Positions 23,421-35,200 of a stretch of 64,000 bases of DNA are shown here, piece after piece. Where the stretch lies: positions 20,568,001 through 20,632,000 of the forward strand of contig CM075673.1 of assembly GCA_037962975.1 (NCBI GenBank). Reading direction: 5' to 3'. The translations under genes and the position numbers were made by a program. How positions within the stretch are numbered: position 1 is the stretch's first letter; each line of letters begins with the position of its first letter. Under the pieces are notes generated by a model. It saw only the letters and a program-made list of their open reading frames with translations. It did not search any database and was not told where the DNA came from. The stretch comes from Clitoria ternatea. Its lineage: Eukaryota; Streptophyta; Magnoliopsida; Fabales; Fabaceae.

Positions 23421-23763
23421 AGTGAAGTGTGCATGTATATACATGTCCATAATATGCAGCTTAAATTAATTTATTGTCTACTCAGCTTATAAATTTACAA
23501 GTATTATATTTGTGAACAGAAGGTTAAGAAAGGTATAATCTTTGAATGACCAAAAGTACAGCATATATGTACAAGGATTAGAAGTGTTCATGTATATACA
23601 TGTCCATAATATGCAGCTTAATTAATCTATTATCTACTCAGCTTATAAATTTAAGCGCTCTCTGTTTCTGTTAACAAGGATTATATTTGTGAACAATAGA
23701 GAAAGGTTTAATCTTTGAATGACCAAAAGTGCAAGCATTATAGCATATGTACAAGGATTAGAA
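23421..23763. repeat. Tandem duplication, two units of about 160-180 bp, 3' of CSLA
   Basis: Unit 1 about 23421-23581, unit 2 about 23582-23763. Shared blocks include catgtatatacatgtccata, atatgcagcttaa, tctactcagcttataaattt, ctttgaatgaccaaaagt and gtacaaggattagaa. Unit 2 has a short insertion (about 23655-23680). Each unit has the palindrome catgtatatacatg. Confidence 0.75.
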
Positions 23764-25134
23764 ACCTGCTCAACAAGCTAATCAACCAAATACGGCTAAC
23801 AGATTTACAGATGTCACAACATAATGCCTTAATAGAGGCACATAAACATATACATCTAACACGAGAACACCTTGAGTTATCTCTGTCTTCCAAACCAGCT
23901 TAGTTCAACAAATAGGATAAAGGCATGTGTTGAATACACTAAAATATTAAAACAAAAACAAAGGTAGCATAAATTATAAAATTATCCAACAAAATATTTG
24001 ATGATCAAGTGTCAACACTGGCAAAGAGAGGCAAATCTCAAGCTATCCTTCCCGCTCGCAAATCTCAAGCTATCCTTCTCGCTCTTTCTATGTTTCTCAC
24101 CAGGGTAAATGAAAATGAACTTCATGCCACATGAAGCCAGGGAATCAAGATCACAGTAAATGAACCTTTAGTTCCTCCCTCAATTAAAAACAAATCAAAA
24201 AAATTACTCTACTCATATAATGCACTCATTCAATGATGTCTATCCTTAACATGAAAAATGCATTTATAAAGAGCAAAAAGGATGTGGCTTCACCTAAACA
24301 CTGCAACGCTCTCAGTAAAAACTAAAAAGTAGTAACCTAAGCAAATTAGGCCACTTCAAATGTGTCAGTAATACTAATGCTAATACTTACCAAAAATAAA
24401 AACATATGTTGGTAATACTGCTGCAACTTTTCCAGCTGAATGACCAAGAAATTGTGTGGCTGTAGCAAACATGACCTTTAAGCTTTTATCCTCTTAGCTG
24501 TGAAGGATGTAGTAGCATTTACGATATCTTGTTTGAAGTTCAACAAGCTTACTGAGTTTGGTCCCAATTGGTGGAATATCGAAGCTTCAACCATTCACTT
24601 GACCATATAGATTCACCATATGCCAATAGTTTTAATTTGCAATGAACCAAACTTATGCATTATGCTTGTTCCCTCTTACCGCAATAATTATTTGAAAAGA
24701 AAATTAAAAACAAACATAAAACCCACCAGGGTCAAGGGATAATGGGAAGCATAGTAAAATTTTAACCAGATTCTAACCCAAGCATGTTTGTGAGTAAATC
24801 ATTGAATTTCCACTTCTCCACTCAAAACAAATCATGCAGGCACAGTTTCACATAAAGGGTGTGTGAGCATATGCATGTGTGTTTGAATCATTGAATTTCA
24901 GCTTCTCCAAACAAAACAAATTATACAGGTGTTGTTTGACATAGCAATAGAATACTTTTCTAAACTTCGAGAGTTAAGATGAACAGTTGAAAAATTTGTT
25001 TAAGGACTCAAGTAATGGTAAATTGCAAATATCATCACATGGATCACCTATATTGGTATATCCAATGCAGCAGTCTAATAAAGAAGATTGATTTCAGTAA
25101 CTACAAACATCTAAGTGTAAGCATCTTTATTAAG
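23764..25134. other. Intergenic, small repeats and a gene relic
   Basis: Holds a 27-bp direct doublet at about 24032-24085 (gcaaatctcaagctatcctt twice). There is a diverged doublet at about 24800-24955 (atcattgaatttc...cttctcca...aaaacaaat, twice). An unidentified minus-strand coding relic is listed separately. Otherwise nothing seen. Confidence 0.45.
24390..24585 (-). pseudogene. Unidentified coding relic, minus strand
   Basis: One minus-strand frame reads SFDIPPIGTKLSKLVELQTR and on to YYILHS, then a TAA, then EDKSLKVMFATATQFLGHSA and on to LPTYVFIFG. It ends at a good splice donor (TTTG|gtaagtatt). The composition (conserved-looking, with a small hydrophobic helix at the end) is unlike the surrounding AT-rich DNA. 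I do not recognise the family. The in-frame stop and lack of partners suggest a gene fragment. Confidence 0.35.
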
Positions 25135-25255
25135 GTAAATCTTGAATTTGGGTATTAGGCCTAACTCAATCCTAAAAGCTAGCTCGTAGGATGAGGTTTA
25201 CCCTCCACCTTATATACTTTTGATTGACTATATCTCTAGTCAATGTGGGACTTTT

Positions 25256-25492
25256 AACACACCCCCTCACGCTCAAGAATGGAGCGTGGATGAATACGGG
25301 TGGCCCACGAGACTTATTAACACACCCCTTCACACTCAGGAATGGAACGTGAATGACTACGGGTGGCCAGTAAGACTTATTAACACACCCCTTCGCGCTC
25401 AGGAATGGAGTGTGGATGAATACGGGTGGCCCGTGGGTCTTATAGGACACCCCCACACTCAGGACTGGAGCGTGGACAACATGGGGGACCCA
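25256..25492. repeat. 63-bp minisatellite, 3.7 units, inside the TRIM
   Basis: Units 25256-25318, 25319-25381, 25382-25444 and a partial unit to about 25492. Each starts aacacacccc and contains tcaggaatgga and tacgggtggcc. As 63 is a multiple of three, stop-free frames appear on both strands (25220-25510 +, 25172-25456 -); these are not genes. Confidence 0.85.
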
Positions 25493-25510
25493 ACAACGGA
25501 TCTAGGATAA

Positions 25511-25627
25511 GCTTTGATACCATGTTAAAGATTCCATCCCAAAAGCAATTGGCAATGGTTGGAGTTGCCCAACAGGTATTTAAGCCATGCGAAATATCAT
25601 GAGGCGGGTGATGTGGGACTTCCAACA
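25511..25627 (-). repeat. Second TRIM LTR with its own primer-binding site, nested in the TRIM
   Basis: Minus strand: TGTTGGAAGTCCCACATCAC... to ...GGAATCTTTAAC, about 105 bp, followed by TGGTATCAAAGC (25511-25522), an initiator-Met-tRNA-like primer site. It resembles but is distinct from the outer LTR, so the element is composite. Confidence 0.65.
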
Positions 25628-26212
25628 CGCCCCCTTCAACGAAGCTTGCCGGACCAGACAAAGGGTAACTTTTGACCCACAACGAAAGGGCAACTCTTGG
25701 CCCATAAGAACCGGAAAGAATGCTCAAACTCTAATACCATCTTAAATTTGGGTATTGGGCTTAACTCAATCCTAAAAGCTAGCTCGTATGATGAAGTTTA
25801 CCCTCCACCTTATATACTTTTGATTGACTATATCTGTCAATGTGGGACTTTTAACAGTAAAAATAAGAAGAAAAGCTTTCAACTGTAAAGACAAAAGGAT
25901 CTATTATTAAACAAACCATTCAATTTAACATTTCAAGTTAAAATTCCTCATTGATCCATCCACAATATGGCCTTGCCCTCACACACAAACAGACATTGCA
26001 GAGGAGGTGGACAATATGGGTGAAGAACTTGGTTGGATAAATAAGAAGAAAAGAAGTTCTCGCATATGTATATGCACATGTGTATGTGCACAGTAATGAA
26101 ATGTGCATATACAAACAAGTACTCAAATAGGGCTATGTAAAAACAAATAAAAATAAATGAAATGCCAATAGCAGACAAAATACATAAACCTTAAAAAATT
26201 CAAAATTCAAAT

Positions 26213-29200
26213 TTACTTTAGATCATCCAGTTTAACCTCATACTGTTCACCAGTAGATAGAATTTTGACACCAACCATACCCCGTTGCCATTCAGAATTC
26301 CCCACTAATACCAGCCGCTCAGCATTTGCTCGGGCTGCGCGTTTAAAAACCCTAGAAAAGAATAAATAACAAGATTTATACATCATAACAGAAGGCTTAT
26401 AGAATATCACCTACACTTTAAGATTAAGAAAAGAAACAAAAATAGTGAAAGAATTTAATACCATTTAAGTGGTTTGCTTTCCAAAACCAAGTCAACACTC
26501 TGACCCTTTTCTCTGAGAATGTTAGCAACCATAGCAGCACATCCTTGAAGATCTTCATCCAAGGCACAAACAATGTTATCTACTTGCAGACCAAGCTCTG
26601 GTAGCAAACCCTTCTCTTTGAGCAACTGTTACAAAAACACAGACATCAGAAACAGTTGACAGAGGAGAAACACAAGCCTAAAAGACTAGTACCAACATTA
26701 TTAAGAAATCAGTTGACAGAAGATCAGCATTTACATTGAAATTCAGCATTCTTGATTTGAAAGCAATAAACCATTTATTAGAGTGTGCAGGGACCCCATA
26801 ATTACACTGCAGACTGCACAAAATGGAAGGGTCTCCTGACTCCTGAGTAAACTGAAGTGTCTTAATAGTTCCATATCAACCATTAACTAGCGATGAAAAC
26901 TTCAGGAAAAGGATTATGAGAATATAACTACATATGGATTTCACCATATGCCTCTAGTTTCCCTCCTTTCTCAACAAGCCATATGCAACACTCAATTGGA
27001 TTGGTCCAATTTCTTCCAACAGCATGAGAAAGCACTTAAGGCCCATCTCATGGTTCCTATGTTCTTTGTCGATTGGGAAGTAGTTGATCATCCACCATCT
27101 CAACTAGAATATGCACAGAAATGTCCCTCAGCTGCTCACCACAGGGATCACATTGATGAAGCTCCATCAGGTGGTTCTTTAAGCCACTAAGGGATGTTGA
27201 GGAGTGGGGTTTTGGAAGAAAAGGGAACGGAAGGCAAATTTCTCATTTTCCATAAATCACTAGTTTAATAAAAAAAAATCCAATGAAAGAAATCAAATAA
27301 TAGATTAGCATAAACTTAATGTCCTAGTCTTTTGTTTATTTTTATAAACACATTACATGTTTCTTAATTTAAAAATAAAAAATTCTGATCCTTTTCCTTT
27401 CCCTCTAATGCCTCACCCCTAAACTTGTTCTGAAGGAGATCACTAGGGTAGAGCATCATTTCCAGTTTTAAGATTCCCAACCTCGAGGACAAGGCTGAAT
27501 TTCAAGGAGATGGTATAGTTAGGAGTTCGAAGGAAAAGGAAAGAGAAAATTAATTAGGGACCGCTAGAGTAGTTAGAGGGGCTACATTAAATAAACAGGA
27601 GGAATAACAGGGTCTAGTAAGAAAGGTGTTAAGAGGAAATCCTTGGAAAATAATTCTTTCTCTTTGTTCCTGTTCAATTTCATTCAATCAATAAAATCAA
27701 TTTTTGGGTTGCTAACATATAGATGTTTTAAGGCAAGAGAAACTACTCTTTCTTTGTCACTCTCTCTCAAGAACATAAAACCAAAAGAAAATTCTGTTGC
27801 ACAGATACTGAAAAGGCATGGTCTCCTAGCTAAACATTTTATTCCAACCAAGGTGAATCCATCAAAGCTTTTCATGCATGGCCACTTTCTCGGTATCACT
27901 AGTACTACCACATCCCTACAAGGCAAGTTGTTTAATTGTTGCTTTTGAAGCTTAATGTATTACAATATTTTGAGATGTACATAAAACCTATAGCACTCCC
28001 GTATTTATACATTATAATTTTATCTAATTAGGGTAAGATCATAATAAAAAAATGGAAAAAAGCTAACCAATCTTGAGAGATATTGTAAAAATTTAAACAA
28101 AAAAAACTAATTCTAGGGGATAATCTCCAATATTCTAACACATGACAAGATATGATAAGATATTTTCATATATTCTAACCAAGGTTGACAAAATCGGAAG
28201 TAAAATCCCAAGATATGATATTTGCCCCCTGTTCCGATTAAAAACGCACCAAAAATCACATCTGCCCTAAATCGTAGTGGAATCGGGATTAACATCACAA
28301 AATCGGTAAAATCCCAGGATTTCACGATTTTTGGGATCGAGCCAAAGAAACTTAAAAAACTCATTTTAAGTTGGGTGACCCAGAAAAAAAATGACCCGAT
28401 TTCTAAATTAGGGCTTCCAACTCACGGCTTCTTCTTCCCCTCCTCTCACGCGTTCTTCATCTTGATCGGTCTGCAGCTCTGCGTCTCTTCTCACTCGTCT
28501 CTTGCTCGCTCTGCTTCTTCATCTTCCTCGCCCTGCGTCACTTCATCTTCCTCGCATTCTTCATTCTTCTGCGTCTGTGTTCTTCGTCCCTCCCACTCGT
28601 AGTAATGGCTACCACAGGAGGAAACTCTAGAACAGCATCAACAGGTCGAGATGGAGGCAGTTCTGGTGGTGTTGCTGGCTCCGCAAATATCCTCCCTTTG
28701 TGCTCCAACTCTTGTGGACTTAAGGCTGATGTGGCTTGGAAGTATGCAGTACCAGTTGAAGGAAGCACAAAAATGCAATGCAAATTCTGTGAAAAGGTAA
28801 TTACAGAGGGTGTTTATAGGCTGAAGCATTCAGCCTTGCAAAGCTGTTACTGCTGAAGTCAAACTTGAGATGCTGCAGATTGTTGCTGGTTTGCATGCCA
28901 AAAGCTTGAGAAAATCAGGGGCTGATTTGGAAGAAGGGGAAGGCATTATTGGGGATAGTTCAAAGAGAAAATCCAATGAAGTTGATGGGGAAAATTCTGA
29001 CATTAATGTTTAAGAAGTCTCTGAGAGAGGATGCCTGCCAAGCAATGTCTAGATTCTTTTACAACAATGCCATTCCTTTCAATGTGGCGAGAAGTGATGA
29101 ATTTGCTGAGATGTGTGAATTAATTTCACAGCATGGCAAGGGATTTGATCGACCATCATATCATGAGATTAGAGTGAAGTATCTGAAGCAAGAAGTGAAT

Positions 29201-32159
29201 AATACAATGGAAATTATTGAAGAACATAGGGCTGCCTGGAAGGAATTTGGGTGTTCCATAATGACCGATGGGTGGACGGATAGGCGGAGGAGGACAATAA
29301 TTAATTTCTTGGTGAACATCCCTAAAGGAACAATCTTTCTAAAGTCTATTGATGCATCAGCTATTTCGAAAACTGCTAAAAAAATTTTGAGATGATTGAT
29401 GAAGTTGTGGAAGAAGTTGAAAATAATGTAGTTCAAGTTGCGACTGACAATGCTGCGAATTACAAGCTGGCTGGGGAGATGTTGATGGCGAAGAGGAAGA
29501 GCATATATTGGACACCTTGTGCCACACATTGCATTGACCTCATGTTGGAAGATTTTGAGAAGAAGGTCGATATTCATATGGAGACAATTCCAAAGGGAAG
29601 GAAAATCACAACATATATCTATTCAGGGACTTCACTAATTTCTTTATTGCAGCTCCATACAAAAGGGAAGGACTTGATTAGACCAGGCATTACTCGATTT
29701 GCAACGTCATATTTAACTTTGGGATGCCTTGTTGATTATAAGGATGCCTTGATAAGGATGTTTACATCGAAGGAGTGGAAATCAAGCAAGTTTGGCAACA
29801 CAAGGGGTGGGAGTTTTGTGGAGGAAGTGGTTATGGACAGGGAGTTTTGGAAGAATGTTCTAAATTGTTTGAAGGTTGCATTTCCCTTGATTAAGGTCCT
29901 TCGGATGGTGGATTCTGAAGAGAAGCCAGCAATGGGTTATATTTATGAGGCAATGGACCAAGCTATGGAAACGATTAGGGAGGCTTTCAAAGGTGTGAAG
30001 ATGTAAGTGAATAACTAAATCCTCACTTGTTGATATTTTATTTGATTTGGCTATTTAATATTAATCCTAAACTAATTCAATCAATTTAATTTCTATTATT
30101 TAGTTATCTACCATTATGGGCTATCATTGATGAAAGATGGGATAGGCAGCTTCATAGGCCTTTGCATGCTGCTAGCTATTATTTGAATCCTCAATTACAA
30201 TACGGTCCCAAATTCAAAATTGATGTAGAAGTAAAGGTTGGATTATATGATTGTTTGCAAAGAATGGTACCTAGTCTTGAAGAACAAGCTATAATTGATG
30301 TTCAAATGGATGATTTTAGAAAAAAAGACTCCAGCAGATTGGTGGGAGGCTTATGGATATGAACATCCAGAGCTCAAAAAATGGGCCATTGGTGTTCTAA
30401 GTTTGACATGTAGTTCCTTTGGTTGTGAGCGTGACTGGAATGCATTTGAGATGGTAATCTTAATCTACTTATATTAACTTTATAAGGAATTCCTACCATC
30501 CTATATTAACTTTATCTACATGTGTATATGTTTAGGTCCACACCAAAAGAAGAAACCGTTTGAAGCAAAAGACAATGAATGATGTTGTCTTTGTGATGAT
30601 GGCTAATTCAAAATTGGCCAAAAGGAAGAATGTAAGGAAAGGTTTTGAATTGAATATTCAAGATATTCCATCCGATGATGAGTGGATCATGGACAATGTT
30701 GATGAAGGGGAAGGAGGTGAAGACATGGAGTTGGATTTGGACATGGATTTGGAACAATCAAATGAAGAAAGGATTCAAGACCAAGTGGGGGAGAATGTAG
30801 TTGTTGAGCATACTTATGTGGAGAATATAGAAGAAGTTCATGGAGAAGATGATATTCAAGAGCAAATGATGGATCCCTTTCTTCATGATTATAATGTGCT
30901 TAAGTTGTTAGATTAGATTAAACCTATAAATGCTAGGATTATGCTTTAGATATGTTTACATTGTTATTTGTGTATGGTTTATGTTATGAATTATGAGTTA
31001 TGGATTTTTATGCAAGCTTATGATGTCTTTTCAATAAATTTATGACTTTGAAAATGCTTTTATATGCATATAAACATGTATATATATAATAAGTAAAATC
31101 TTACGATTCGATTTACGATTTGCGATTTTTTCACCCCTTAAAGATTCAACATGAAATCCCGATTTTGTCAACCTTGATTCTAACACTTACCATCAAGTTA
31201 AAACTTACCAAAAGCTTTAAGCTTGTTACTAATAAACCCTTGAATAGAATAAATCAAACAATATAAATTGAGATTAGGACAACTTTAAGGGACTATTGTG
31301 TGCCAGATAATACTTCTGCTAAAGCTGTGGAACCAAGCTAAATTCTCTGGGAAAATCACAAATTAATTAACTGGTGTTAAAGACTTACTTCCACTATAAC
31401 TGCATCACCAAATCCAAAACCACAAGCAGCAATGTCATCAGCACCAAAAGTTGAGAACAAATGATCATATCGGCCACCACCACAGATAGCTCGCAGCTTT
31501 CCTTCTCGGTCAAAACCCTACTGAAGAATTTAATCATTTGAGGGAAAGAAAAAAGAGCCAATTTATACTATAGCTACATATTAACAGAATAAGGAATCAT
31601 TGAATCAACAGAGCCATCTGTTTTCCTTGTGTAACTGTAATAGAAAGCATTGTGAACAATGCAACATGGTTGCAGCAAAATATAGCTAATAAACTTTAAC
31701 ATACTCTACAAGCATTAGCAACATGACAGTTCTGTTCTCAATATTGTATATACTCTTTCTTTTTATTTTTATTTTATATAAAAATAAAAATCCACTCAGA
31801 GAAAAAAGCCAGAGAGGGAAGCATATGATTCTATGCATGCATTTATCTTCTTGGGGATCATGCAATAACATTATCACCAAGGAGCTTACATGGCATGGCC
31901 ACCAGCTCCATGAATTTAAATGCATCATACTTTTAGCCTCCATGTTACACGAGTATGCATGAAGAACTACAAAGCATTACTGTAGTGTCTTCAAGCATAA
32001 GCAAAATTGCATTAAACCAAGATTACGGTTTTCATCATGCGCAGCAATCCATAGTAGTCAATCCCAGATCGCGTCGCGTCGCGGCCGACCCCTAAACTGG
32101 GATCGCAGCGTCACGGAGCAAATCGCGGACGCTATTTGATTCTATCGCGGGGGGACACA

Positions 32160-32207
<48 letters not shown>

Positions 32208-35200
32208 GAATCACTTAAATAAACAGAGAAATATAACTAAAACACTTCAAATGCATACTAGATAATTGAAAGCCAAGATTATAGGAATGAAAACATTGTC
32301 TCAAGACTCCCAACATGATCCAAAACTACTAAAACAGAAAAATAACAAGATAAGAAACATAATAAGTTAGGGTTTAGGTGGCTGGGAGGCTGTTCGGAGG
32401 TGGCAGTTGCAGGTGGGAGGCTGTTGCAGGTGGCGGCAAGCTGTTGCAGGTGGCGGCAGCTGGTTGCAGGTGGCTGCAGACTCTCAGGTGGCAATGTGGG
32501 TTCACCGGAGCTTATACAAGGTCGTCGGAAGAGATGTGCAGGCTGCCGGATGGAAGGGTCGTCAGAGGTCAGGGAAGGGTCGCCGGAAGTCAGCCAGCAA
32601 TGGGTGTTGTTTTGGGGGAGTGGGTGAGCAGAGAGGTGAAAGCAGATGAAGCAGCAGCAGAAAGAAGAAGTGGGGAATCAGAAATGTAACCTAGATACAA
32701 AGGGGGAAAAGGAAACTTACGGTTTTGCCCCTTAAAAATTCCAAAACGACGCAGTTTTGGACGCATCACACTGGCGCGACCGCAACAACTCGCGACCCGC
32801 AACGGTGCGATCGCGGCCACGATCTCACCCATCTCAGCAATGCGGACCGCGAAAGCCCCGTCCCACCTTTGCTCCGCGCCGCGATGACGCGCCGCGTTCG
32901 TGGCCGCGACGGCCGCGATTAACTACTTTGCAGCAATCTTTATTTGCCATTTGCCAAACCCAATTATCACAGATGTGTTCATTGCCATTAAATGTGAAGA
33001 GTATAAATTTGAAAAACACAAGCCCCAATAAATTTCTTAATATTCGAATGAACTTTCTACACACTTGTCATAGAATCAAGTCAATATCCAATGAGAAAAG
33101 CATCGAATCATGTAATAGAGAGAGAATCCACAGGCAAGAGTTTTATTCTGAGAAGTCTGAACTCCCAAACTATCAGTATTAATGTAAACTATAGCATCTA
33201 TTTAGTATTAACCATGAAAAAATTATAACCTCAAATACAATGCCAGTGTAGTAAGCAAGACCACGAACAACTGATGCATCAAATTGAAGCCATTTAGAGT
33301 AACCAAATTTTTCAGCAAGAGAAAATAGATGTTTCAGATCAGCAACTGCTTCTCCACTGCTTCCAAGTCTCTCTGAAATACAACCAAATTTGTATTTCTT
33401 TTAAGTTGTATGGCTTGACTTTTAATACAGAGAGTATGATGTATGAACTTCATTGTGCCATTAATGGCCTTCAATTTCAAGTATGTATAAGCACAAATGA
33501 TGGCAAGTTTCATGCCAATAATAAAAAGAAATGGGATCAAATTTAAAAAATGAGACTTAGGCCATGGAAAAAGAAATGGGGTCAAATGATTCTTAAATTC
33601 ATAAACCTTAGGTACAAAGCTACAAGCCTACAACTGACTATTTTATTTTTATTTTTCTAGCATTCACTAAAAAATGAGATCTTCAGGAAATTTGTAAAGG
33701 GTAAACCTTCTAACTCTGCCAATGACTTCACAGAAAGGACTTGCAATAATTCCTGGACAGCCTCTTGTGTTAGACCAACAGCTGTCAAATCTCTCTTTAT
33801 CTCATCAACTGGAATTTTCTCAATCTGTAAAAAATTTACATTTTTTTTATTAAAAACAACTTGCTTTGATATTATGATTGCACCTTTATCAATAGTAAAC
33901 AAGGAAAAATGCCAGATTTTAAAATTTTAGTCACTACAAAGACACGTATGAATTAAAAATGAGATAAAATCATGGATCCAAAAGAACAGAATCAAGGATA
34001 GCCAAACCATATGACAGTGTAGAACAAATAGAAATATGATTTATAAATTCACCTGTGAAGGTTCGTAATATTGCAGGGTAACTGTTAGAAGTATAATATA
34101 ATATATATGGAATATAAGGTCGATCGAATCATGGACATTCTGTTGAAAATAATTTCTTGAGAACCTTACCTTAAAATGGCTACATACACATATATAAAAT
34201 GACTGTATAACTCTTGAGAAAATATTTCGATGTATGTCATCTTTCTAGAACTTTTAGAAATAGACTAGACCTAAGTCACCTAACACCTCCCAAAAGCTAG
34301 CCCAAGAGAAGAGGGTCGTTACACGCCTTACAAGAAGCATTTTGGCGATATTCCTAACTAATGTACGAAATTTTAACACACCCCTCACAGCCAGGGTTGG
34401 ACATCATGTGCGAGAAATTTGCAGGATTGGACATTTGCATATAACTAACATTAATGTGTGGTTTGGCTTTCATAACTCTAGGTCTAACTCCTGCAGAAAG
34501 CTAACTCTAGAGAAAAGGGTCAGCACAAACCTTATAAGGAGTATTTTGTCTATTTCAAATAAGAACAATTAATAATGATTAAAAAAAAAAAAAAGATCAC
34601 AAACATGAGTAGTTGTGGCTGAGATAATGCCCTAGTCATATTAACAAACCACAAGAACAAATAGAAGCTATCACAATTTCATTAATTTATTTATTTCTCA
34701 AGGGCAAATACAAACAAGAGTCAGGAATAGTTGAGCACCATCAACAATTAGGAAAATTAGCCAAAATTAGTAACAATATGCAAAACTCACTTTATCAATA
34801 ATGACGCAGACCTTGCCAAATAAATTTTCAGGTACTGAATAACACTTCAATACTTCCTGTAGAACCTGTAAAGAAAGGAAACACACAACAGGGTCAAAGG
34901 CCATCATAAACCCAAAGTGATACACAGAAGCACATGAATTAGTTAAAATGTAAGAACAAAACACTGTTTGCAGACTCTGCCTACTTATAAAATTAAAACA
35001 AACTACATGCATTAACACAATGATTGACATTTCACAAAATAAATACATTAATTGCCACAGTTATAATGTTAAAACTGCACCAGACCAGCCATTTCAACCA
35101 GTTGGAACAGTCAAGTTACTAGTCCAAGCAACTTTAAAAATTGGAGGAGTTCAAAACCAGTCAAACCAGTCAAGAATATGCCATAACCAGTCAAACGAGC

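Larger units (their letters stand above)
25140..25856 (-). mobile_element. TRIM (miniature LTR retrotransposon) with intact target duplication
   Basis: LTRs of about 120 bp (25740-25856, 5'; 25140-25259, 3', minus-strand sense) begin TGTTAAAAGTCCCACATTG and differ at few positions. Five-base duplications GTAAA stand at 25135-25139 and 25857-25861. The primer-binding site next to the 5' LTR reads TGGTATTAGAG (minus strand, 25729-25739), close to the initiator-Met tRNA site used by plant copia and TRIM elements. There is no coding sequence. The internal part holds a second LTR-plus-PBS block and a 63-bp minisatellite. Confidence 0.85.
32050..32929. mobile_element. Non-autonomous TIR element, MULE-like, in HisRS intron 8
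   Basis: 880 bp flanked by an exact 9-bp duplication GCAGCAATC (32041-32049 and 32930-32938), the length typical of Mutator-like elements. Ends are imperfect inverted repeats (catagtagtcaatcccagatcgcg against a right end that reads aaagtagttaatcgcgg on the other strand). Both arms are very GC-rich (gcgtcgcgtcgcggcc; gccgcgacggccgcg) in an AT-rich intron. Inside are an AT microsatellite and GTTGCAGGTGGC-type repeats. No transposase. Confidence 0.65.

Noticed and set aside
25172..25510. Long open frames on both strands at about 25.2-25.5 kb
   Set aside because: Three 63-bp repeat units (21 codons each) keep frames open on both strands. They lie inside a TRIM.
28222..28602. 126-codon plus-strand frame just before the hAT transposase start
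   Set aside because: It covers the subterminal repeat region and a CT-rich leader of the hAT element. No domain; more likely 5' UTR.
32378..32832. Overlapping GC-rich plus- and minus-strand open frames in HisRS intron 8
   Set aside because: All lie inside the MULE-like element, arise from GC richness and GTTGCAGGTGGC repeats, and show no domain.
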